64,000 bases of DNA from contig NC_134095.1 in the NCBI RefSeq assembly GCF_000715075.1, positions 68,081,990 through 68,145,989 on the forward strand, read 5' to 3'. This DNA comes from Nicotiana tabacum. Taxonomy: Eukaryota > Streptophyta > Magnoliopsida > Solanales > Solanaceae. Every line of letters starts with the position of its first letter. Positions within the stretch are counted from its first letter, which is position 1. Under the pieces are notes generated by a model that was given only the letters and a program-made list of their open reading frames with translations, ran no database searches and was not told the origin of the DNA. This document shows, in pieces, positions 56,254-64,000 of the stretch. The position numbers and the translations under genes were made by a program.

Positions 56254-57021
56254 TTGCTGAGTGAATTCGACATTGTCTACGTAACTCAGAAAGCAATCAA
56301 GGGACAGGCTTTGGCAGATCATCTTGCCGAGAATCCCATGGAAAGAGAATACAAACCCTTAAAGACATATTTTCCTGATGAAGAGGTGTCATTCATAGGA
56401 GAAGACATTGCAGAATCCTATGATGGTTGGAGAATGATTTTCGATGGAGCAGCAAATTTCAAATGAGTTGGCATAGGAGCAGTCCTAGTGTTAGAAACCG
56501 GTCAGCATTATCCGGTGTCTGCCAAACTCAGATTCCCTTTCACCAACAACATGGCTAAGTACGAGGCCTGCATCTTGGGACTCAAGATGACCATTGACAT
56601 GAACGTCCAAGAGTTGCTAGTGATCGGGGATTCATACTTGCTTATACATCAGGTCTGAGAAGAATGGGCAACCAAGAACTCTAAGATACTCTCTTATCTT
56701 CATCATGTACAGGAGTTGAGAAAGAGGTTCACAAAGACAGAGTTCCAGCATGTCCCCATGGTCCAGAATGAATTTGCTGATGCATTGGCTACCCTATCAT
56801 CCATGATACAACATCCAGATAAAAATTTCATTGACCTTATTCCAATAAAGATCTACGATCAGCCAGCTTACTATGCTTACGTCGAAGAAGAAGCGGATGG
56901 AAAACCTTGGTTTCATTATATCAAGGAATACTTGGCGAAAGGAGAACCTAGAGCTTGCAAACCCTATTCAAAAGCATACACTTCGAAGATTATCCAACAA
57001 TTTCTTCCACAGCAGAGGAAT
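56254..57021 (+). pseudogene. B-plus second (archaeal-type) RNase H
   Basis: After SEFDIVYVTQKAIKGQALAD the sequence enters a second RNase H, a hallmark of the Tat lineage. It shows WRMIFDGAANFK with the first Asp (about 56440), NNMAKYEACILGLKM with the Glu, LLVIGDSYLLIHQV with the next Asp and NEFADALATLSSMI with the last. TGA at 56464 and TGA at 56656 break it; the remaining frame is open from 56716. All four acidic residues are still present. Confidence 0.88.
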
Positions 57022-58152
57022 CCTATATAAGAGGACTCCGGATCTGGGATTACTAAGATGTGTCGACGCAAAGGAAGCATCTAAATTACTAGAAGAAATC
57101 CTTGTTGGGACCTGCGGGCCACATATGAATGGCTTTGTCTTAGCCAAGAAGATACTGTGAGCTGGTTTTTTTTGGATGAGTATGGAAACGGACTGCATCC
57201 AGTATGTCCGGAAGTGCCACCACTGTTAGATACATGCAGATATGATAAAGGTGCCTCCAAATGAGCTTAATGCAACAAGCTCATCATGGCCGTTCGCCGC
57301 TTGGGGAATGGATGTTATCGGTCCAATCAAACCTGCCGCATCAAATGGGCACAGGTTCATCCTAGTGGCAATTGATTGTTTCACCAAATGGGGTGAAGCA
57401 GCATCGTACAAGGCAGTGACTAAGAAAGTTGTGGTAGATTTGTCCGCGACCGTATCGTTTGTCGGTTCAGAATTCCAGAATCAATCATTACTAATAATGG
57501 TTCCAATCTCAATAGTGATTTGATGAAAGTCATGTGTAAAACCTTCAGGATCAAACACAAGAATTTTACAGCCTACAGACCTTAGATGAACGGAGCCGTA
57601 GAGGCCGCCAATAAGAATATCAAGAAGATACTAAGGAAAATGATAGAGAAGCATAAGCAGTGGCACGAGAAGTTATCATTTGCTTTATTGTGGTATCGCA
57701 CCACAGTCCGCACATCAACTAGGGAGACTCCCTATATGCTAGTTTATGGTACAGAGGCGGTCATTCCTGCCGAGGTAGAAATTCCTTCCTTGAGGATCAT
57801 ACAGGAAGTGGAACCCGACAATGCAGAATGGGTGAAGAGTCGTTACAAACAGCTAGCTCTTATAGACAGAAAGAGAATAAATGCAGTTTGCCACGGTCAG
57901 CTTTATCAGAACAGAATGTCCAGAGCCTTCAACAAAAGAGTCAAGCCAAGACAATTCACGACGGGGCAGCTGGTGCTAAAGAAAATCTTTGCACACCAAG
58001 ATGAAGCCAAGGGGAAGTTCTCTCCCCGCTGGCATGGTCCATACATAGTTCACCGGTTCCTAACAGGAGGAGCCCTCATACTTGCAGAAATGGACGGAGA
58101 AGTTTGGCCAAAGCCGATCAATTCAGACGCAGTCAAGCGTTACTATGTGTAA
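57022..58152 (+). pseudogene. B-plus integrase
   Basis: The zinc segment (EEILVGTCGPHMNG ... CIQYVRKCHHC) has lost the first His of the usual HAG motif, and stops lie at about 57158 and 57227. The core has the first Asp in AAWGMDVIGPIK. After a frame change near 57430, the second Asp position reads Asn (ITNNGSN, codon 57493-57495). The Glu is present in MNGAVEAANKNIKK (57586-58152), where the preceding codon is a TAG. The C-terminal part QWHEKLSFALLWYRTTVRTS ... KFSPRWHGPYIVHR is open to the stop at 58150. Two defects at catalytic or zinc residues plus stops make it inactive. Confidence 0.9.
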
Positions 58153-58878
58153 TCTTTATGCTTTCCTCAAATGATGTAATTGAACTACGCCTGACCTAAT
58201 TCTCATTTAAGAGGGGATACGTAGGCAGCCATATGGTTTCGGTCACAATGCAATAAAATTTCCATTTCCCTCGCTATTGGAAACTGGGGTAGAATTTTGA
58301 GGAGGACCCTCAAAATTCCGAAGCCAATTGTAGCCATTTATTATTAATAGCCATCAGGAGCAGCAGCCTAGTAAACTGGGGCAGAATTTTAAGGAGTACC
58401 CTCAAAATTCCGGAGCAAGAAAAGTTTCAATGTCTTGAACCACGCCGCAGTCGTCGGTTCATCTAAAGAAAACTATTCTTAATTATGTACTTACGTTATG
58501 CTTTTACTAAATCATGCAATGTTTATTGCTAAAACTGCCTTGTTTAGCAACGCTACCCTAGTGGTATATATGGTATCGTCGGATCAAAGATGAGCGGGCC
58601 AAGCAAAGCCAGCGGGGATACGGACTAACCTTCCCCTTCTTTGTTTTTACAAACTCGCTATTTTTCTTTGGATGCAGACACTCGAGTTGCAACATCATCA
58701 AATATACTATATGCTCACTCACAAAGTTTAGGTATACAACTCTCAGTACTGTTGCACTTACTCACAACGGCTATCCGCACAACAGTATCCCCAGCAGGCA
58801 TAATATCCACATCAATCACGATACTGCAATTCGCTATCAGCTAAGAAAACTCTATTGCCATTTGCCATTTTACTTCCT
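58153..58878 (+). other. B-plus 3' non-coding region, proximal part
   Basis: Holds the landmark GAACTACGCCTGACCTAATT ... GAGGGGATACGTAGGCAGCC (58181-58230) and two copies of a block ACTGGGGTAGAATTTTGAGG / ACTGGGGCAGAATTTTAAGG (about 58282 and 58375). No gene. Confidence 0.75.
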
Positions 58879-59304
58879 GCATAAGGCTACCAGTCTGCCT
58901 TCCAAGGTTAAGCTCTACCTCCATCTGCATTCTCTGCATTGCATAAGGCTACCATTCTTCCTTATAAGACTGAGCTCTGTCTCCATCTGCATTCTCTGCA
59001 TTGCATAAGGCTACCATTCTGCCTTCCAAGGTTAAGGCCTACCTCCATCTGCATTCTTTGCATTGCGTAAAGCTACGATTCTGCCTTCCTATGTTAAGCT
59101 CTACCTCCATCTGCATTCTTTGCATTGCATAAGGCTACCATTCTGCCTTTCGAGGTTAAGCTCTACCTCCATCTTCATTCTCTACATTGCATAAGGCTAC
59201 CATTCTGCCTTCCGAGGTTAAGCTATACCTCCATGTGCATTCTATGCATTGCATAAGGCTACCATTCTACCTTTCGAGGTTAAGCCCTACCTCCATCTGC
59301 ATGG
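58879..59304 (+). repeat. 62-bp tandem repeat in B-plus, 6.9 units
   Basis: Units start at 58879, 58941, 59003, 59065, 59127, 59189 and 59251, all exactly 62 bp: GCATAAGGCTACCATTCTGC, then CTTCCGAGGTTAAGCTCTAC, then CTCCATCTGCATTCTCTGCA plus TT. Confidence 0.95.
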
Positions 59305-59551
59305 CTGAAATATCGCCACTTCATTTACACCTTGCATCGGCTGAAAGATCGCCACTTCATTTACACCTTGCATCGGCTGAAAGATCGCCACTTCATTTAC
59401 ACCTTGCATCGGTTGAAAGATTGCCACTTCATCTTGCATCGGCTGAAAGATCGCCACTAATTGCATTTCATTGGCTGAAAGATCGCCACTTATTACATTT
59501 CATTGGCTAAAAGATTGCCACCTATTGCATCTCATGGGCTGAAAGATCGCC
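59303..59551 (+). repeat. 36/31-bp tandem repeat in B-plus, about 8 units
   Basis: Three 36-bp units of GGCTGAAAGATCGCCACTTC plus ATTTACACCTTGCATC, then shorter variants of 30-32 bp. The frame 59187-59510 is only this repeat in translation. Confidence 0.95.
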
Positions 59552-59860
59552 AAATTGTTCAAAGGCGTCATTGTGCAGAGGCACCATTTTCATAGCCCAA
59601 GAACGCCATTTCATGGCCTGAGGACCCCTTTTATCTTTTGCATATCATTATTCAAAAGCATCATGGTTCGGAGGCATTATTCTCATAGCCCGAGAACATC
59701 ATTTCAGGGCCTGCGAATCCTTATCATACGCTTCATGGCTTAGGATGTCATGGTCTGAGGACGTCATCCTAACCATCCAAAGACAGCATTCATGGTCCGA
59801 CAGAAACTTGCATCATGTTTAATTATTCGCACAACATACACTTGTGTTGCTTATTTGCAG
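59552..59860 (+). repeat. Irregular roughly 95-bp repeat in B-plus
   Basis: Two or more loose copies around TTCAAAGGCGTCATTGTGCA and ATTCAAAAGCATCATGGTTC with CATAGCCC(A/G)AGAAC inside; further decayed CATGG(T/C)C(T/C)GA pieces to about 59810. Confidence 0.6.
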
Positions 59861-60150
59861 GTAAACCGGCTAGCAACAGCAGTCTCAGCAGGAGCGATCT
59901 CGCTCCAGTTCCTGCAACCCTGTTAGACTTTAACCATCCATCCCAACCTAAATATTGCGTCCGTCTTTGAAGAAATCTCCATTTGCATATTCCGCCGACG
60001 GATCCTGAAGTACATATGGCCTGATTCCTATAAGATCAGGAATATGTAGGCAGCTCAAGGACCAGAGCACGGTCAAATTCTTCAAATCGTTTCATTTGGT
60101 CAAATTGGCCATCATATCTTTACCCGACAACTCTTTCATCCTTCCCAGGT
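59861..60150 (+). other. B-plus 3' non-coding region, distal part
   Basis: Contains the second landmark GAAGTACATATGGCCTGATT ... GAATATGTAGGCAGCTC (60007-60056). No gene. Confidence 0.75.
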
Positions 60151-60163
60151 AAAGAGGGGCAGT
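60151..60163 (+). other. Polypurine tract of B-plus
   Basis: AAAGAGGGGCAGT directly before TGTTGATACCC; identical to the core of the element A tract. Confidence 0.8.
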
Positions 60164-60770
60164 TGTTGATACCCAATTTTCCCTATGAATTTTTACATGC
60201 AAATACTTTCAAAATATCATATATATGCATATATAAGTATGTCCAAGTGTTTCAATAATTTTTCTAATTTCTGAAAAAAATTTAACAGATTTATTGCCCA
60301 TTTTAGCAGTACAAAAACCAATAATTATTCCCAAAATTATCATTTTGGTGAATAACTTTCTTTATTCACATATTTATACCAAAATATAGCTAGGGTGATT
60401 TTTATGCATTTTTTACAAATTTATTTGGTATTTTAAAAGTTAAATTGCATATAATTGCAATTTTAACCTATTTTAAGATTAATAGCATTTTATAATTATG
60501 AAATTGGTTCCAATATTTTAAATTAATATTCATATATTATTAATTGATCCAGTACTTTGAATTTGCTTTCAAAATCATTTTTACTATTTTTATAAAATAG
60601 AAAGGGAAAAAGTGGTTATTTAAAATCTGACCCATTTTTTATTTCAATTATAGCCCAAATTGATCCCCCTAATTTACCCAATTTTAAACCTCTAACAGGC
60701 CAACCCAATTTTAATCCAACCCTCCCCCGGCCCAAACAATTGAACCCGCCTGGCCTTCTATTTTAATTCA

Positions 60771-60797
60771 GGTCGTTGATCATTTTGATCAACGACC
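60771..60797. repeat. U3 hairpin of B-plus LTR (12-bp perfect arms)
   Basis: Arms GGTCGTTGATCA and TGATCAACGACC around TTT; compare 43188-43214. Confidence 0.85.
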
Positions 60798-62425
60798 ACG
60801 ATCATTCCTTTCCTTTTTAATTCACCCACACCCCCTAACCCCATCTCATTCCACTCAAACAGCCGCCTCTGGAATCCTTCTCCTCTCAAACTCTCTCGAA
60901 ACCCTATCCTCTCTCACCATTTTCAACCTCAATCTCACCGGAATCCATGGCCTCTCAGGCCATGGATGGCCTATACTCACCTCCCTCCGCTCTTGAACGC
61001 TTGGTGCTCGAAGGTTCGAGGTCTGACCTCAAAGGTATCCGTTTAGATCTTCGCAGATTCAAGGTTCTATGGCCATCTCCGACCTTGCTCCGGCATACAC
61101 AAGCATAATGAGCCTATTTCTGACTCATCTGACTCAAGATCGGACCTTTTTCCAAGCATTTCTCGTTTAGGGTTCCTCTGAACCCCTAGTTATTCAAGGT
61201 TTTCTCTGATTTTTCTTAGATTGGTTATATATTTGTGCTCTACTTGAGTTCTTAAGCATTTTACCCAATTTTTCTTTCAAAACATTACTTCTCTTCGATT
61301 TAGGGTTTCTGAAAAGTTCAAAATGTTTCTCCGACTTTTCTTTTCCTTTTTCTTTGTGTGTATTTGTCACGTATGTGCTTCTACTGCTTTCCTATGTTTT
61401 CTACTATATATGTTCTTTTGTGCCTTGTCTTTCTACTATATTTCTACACCATGCTCACATGTTCACCCTGTTGTGTCTTTCCTATATGTCTTGTTGATAT
61501 ACCTTTCTGGTATTTTGCGTTCTCCTACTATATCTATTTCCTACTAAATTCTTAAGTTATTTGTTGCCTTTACTGGACCTTTGTTCGAGTTCCCTTTACA
61601 CATGTCTCCTCTACTATTTTCTTAAGTGTTATACTACCTCTTTTCTCTTTTGAACTTGTTTAAGTCCCTGGTTTTTCTTAAACATATGCTTCAAATCAGT
61701 TTCTTCACTTTGTTTGCTTCGAACTTGCTATTGTATCTGTTTGTTTTCTCATGAGTCGTTGAAAGAGATCTCTGAGCCTGTTTCAATAACTTGCCTCCTC
61801 GTCTCTGTATCTGATTCGAAGTAGGAACCCTAGTATTTGAGGGTTTTGACAAGGGTGATCTTGTGTTTGGACTAGGGTTCTATTTTGGAACCCTTGACTC
61901 TTTTAGACTCATTCTAAGTCTATGAACTAAGTTTGAATTTCTTTGTTTACGACTTTGAACTTTTAGACTCTTCTATGCTAGACTCTTCTGATTAGCATGA
62001 CAGTTCTTTCTTGTTTAAGCATGTCTGTATGCTTTTATATGTGTGTTGAACCTTTCTTCAAAAGGCTTTCCAACTTATGATTGATTTAGAATCTTTTTTT
62101 TAGGTTTGATTGATTGTTACTGATTTTCCTTAAGTAAAACCTTTCCTCACATTTCCTGACTTGGTTCATTCGTACAAAGCCTTCAATTTTGATTTCTTGG
62201 CTGTTAACTGATTTCCTTTCCTTACTTGCGAAACCGTGTACTATCAGACTTTTTCCTTAAATAAATCTCTGTGTATCCTTCTTGTACTGCTTTGGAAAAG
62301 GTTTTGATCAACCTATTTCCTTAATTATTTTGCCCGTTTGAAATCAGAATTCCTTAATTAAAGGGAGACCTTGTGTAATTGATTTTCAAACTATTTTCTT
62401 ACCTTATTCTGGTTGCCTTCTACAC

Positions 62426-62433
62426 TATAAAAG
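62426..62433 (+). promoter_or_regulatory. TATA box of B-plus 3' LTR
   Basis: TATAAAAG in CTACACTATAAAAGGG, about 2.26 kb into the LTR. Confidence 0.6.
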
Positions 62434-64000
62434 GGCATGACCCTTCTACACTTTAATACACTCTCAATTCAGCACTTTTACACTTCATACTTCATCCTTA
62501 CAATTCATGATTCTTTTCTAAGATCATAGCATTCTGGCTGCCTGTTTGCACTTTGGCTTTGCAAGACTACTGCTTTCTTTCAGTTGTTTATTTGAGACTG
62601 GTATGTTCTAGTTTTAGCTTCAGCATCATCCCAATGTGTTCACTTATAGCCTTTACATCCATGTCTACTTTACTGTCTATATAGAGTTGAATGTTTAATT
62701 AGCATGTTAATTTCTTTTACTTGTTTCTGCTATGAATCCCTGTACCCCTATTATTCCCCTCTATGTGATTTAAGTTGTAGTTCATGACATGACAATATGC
62801 AAGTTATTATTCATGTCTGGACTTGATCCCTTAGAGGATCCTGACTCCCAAAACATTGTGTTCTAACAGGCTTGCGGGGTGTGCCAGCACTTCCCATTGC
62901 TAGGTATGCCCACTAGCCTGTCCCTGTTTCTCTACCACTTCCCTTTCCCTTTTTTCAAACTATGCACTTACACTTACTCTTAGCTACTAAGCTTTGCCCC
63001 CCCCCCCTATAAGCCTTGCCTTGGGACCTTGAGTTCCCTCTGAACTTGGATACTTGAGGGTTGGCCCTTCCATACTGAACTATAACTCAATTCTATAATA
63101 TATTTGGGTGTAAACACTGCTCGGAGTCCACTTGAGACTCTTAGGGAACTCTGACACTTCATAAATAAGAGAAAGGCTTTGGAAATTTGATCTTTGGAGT
63201 TGGTTCATTTCATATTTCAGACTTGGAGTCTGAATTAGGCTCCCCTTGGTTGTGCTTTAATTTCTGATGTAATTTTACTTTTCTTATTCATTCTGGGCTG
63301 TAATAATTTGTAATAACTTATGGGGTTTTAGTGAAAAGGGGAGGGTAAATCATGCATGCAAAAGGGGTAGATATCATGTTCATAGGTATTTATCATACTT
63401 CTGCAGTCATGTCCTGCTTTCACTTCTGCATTTTCATATAGAAATCCTGTTTATAGGTTCTGCATTTTCATATAGAAGTCCTGTTTATAGATTCTGCATT
63501 TTCATATAGAAATCATGTTTATAGATTCTACATTTTCATATATAAATCATGTTTACAGGTCTTGCGTTTTCATATAGAAACCTCATCTATAAGTTTCTAC
63601 ATTTCTGTATTATCTAGAAAACATGTCTATAGGTTCTACATTTCATAACACTGCATATCATATAGATAACCTATCTATAGGACTTCTTGAATTCTGCATA
63701 TGCAGCTATCACTAGGAAAATGTGTTCACAAGTTTTAATAACAAATAGCATTTTAGATATCATGCCTATAGGACTCCTGCATTTTCATTTCGACTATAAA
63801 CATTTTTAAATCAATAATGCTTAGAAAGCATGCCTATAGGAGTAATCAACCGAATCTGAATCGTCTATCTCGCTTATAAGTCTACAAATCAGTAGTAATG
63901 TTACTTAATATTTGCAGAACTTATGTTCCTGCAATTAATAAGTCCTTTTCATTAAAATCAGTATATTTCTCTTATCCATAGATATCATGCCTATAGGTTT

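Larger units (their letters stand above)
50088..64000 (+). mobile_element. Element B-plus: Tat-lineage retrotransposon, 5' LTR missing
   Basis: Starts inside the B 5' UTR (ACGCTTATAATGAGTGGTTG matches the B-minus 5' UTR at about 22090-22110 in reverse) and includes shortened ORF1, gag, protease with G-patch-like segment, RT, RNase H, a second RNase H, integrase, repeat-rich 3' UTR, PPT and 3' LTR to the window end. Dual RNase H, ORF1, tRNA-Arg-type PBS in the sister copy and size assign it to Tat/Ogre. Stops in gag and pol show it cannot act on its own. Confidence 0.92.
60164..64000 (+). repeat. 3' LTR of B-plus, runs off the window
   Basis: Starts TGTTGATACCCAATTTTCCC and is collinear with B-prime and, in reverse, with 27124-22417. 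The first 3837 bp of about 4.7 kb are present. It contains the U3 hairpin at 60771-60797, TATA box at 62426 and CATATAGAAATC repeats at 63420-63580. Confidence 0.92.

Noticed and set aside
59187..59510. Frame of 107 codons with HLHLASAERSPL repeats
   Set aside because: It only translates the 62-bp and 36-bp tandem repeats.
61323..61555. Cys/Phe/Leu-rich frames near the start of B LTRs (also 43683-43973 and 25764-25966)
   Set aside because: T-rich U3 sequence shared by all B LTRs; the frames change between copies and no start context or domain supports them.

Overview
The window is plant nuclear DNA made entirely of nested, decayed LTR retrotransposons. I see no host gene, tRNA, rRNA or CRISPR array. 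Very large Tat-lineage Ty3/gypsy elements with long LTRs, an Athila element, a chromovirus and a Ty1/copia element point to a flowering plant with a large, repeat-rich genome. The gag and pol wording resembles Tat elements of Solanaceae (Nicotiana, Solanum, Lycium) as I remember them; the family is an inference.

Layout: (1) 1-3451, the 3' part of an Athila element (RT end, RNase H, integrase) and a post-pol region full of TGCGGWCCGCA/TGCGATCGCA palindromes. (2) Element A, a Tat-type gag-only element inserted into the Athila tail. It has LTR A1 (3452-6530), an internal region (6531-8818 and 27125-32230) and LTR A2 (32231-33312 and 39121-39757). It carries a broken gag and two minisatellites but no pol. 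(3) Element B-minus (8819-27124, minus strand, TSD ccaat/ccgat) lies inside A. It is a Tat element with about 4.7-kb LTRs, ORF1, gag and protease; RT to integrase is deleted. Its gag is split by an LTR fragment of another Tat family (C, 14410-18222). (4) Element D (33313-39120, plus strand, TSD gttag) is a chromovirus inside LTR A2. (5) Element E (39758-42579 and 49760-50087, minus strand) is a Ty1/copia element inside LTR A2. (6) B-prime (42580-49759, TSD ctgct/ctact) is inserted in E's integrase. It is a B-family derivative reduced to two overlapping LTR pieces joined by about 160 bp of ORF1. (7) B-plus (50088-64000, plus strand) is a B-family element without its 5' LTR. It has a shortened ORF1, gag, protease with G-patch-like segment, RT, two RNase H domains, integrase, three tandem-repeat blocks and a 3' LTR that runs off the window.

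Stratigraphy read from interruptions and target-site duplications: Athila, then A in Athila, then B-minus, D and E in A, then C in B-minus and B-prime in E. A deletion or recombination fused E to B-plus near 50088. No element keeps a complete reading frame set. The longest open frames are the Athila integrase, the B-plus protease/G-patch and the B-plus RT.

The points most worth checking are the clean gag-only architecture of A, the chimeric two-promoter B-prime, the hairpin in the B LTR with paired changes, the palindrome array after Athila pol, and a motif pair that brackets the tandem repeats in both A and B.
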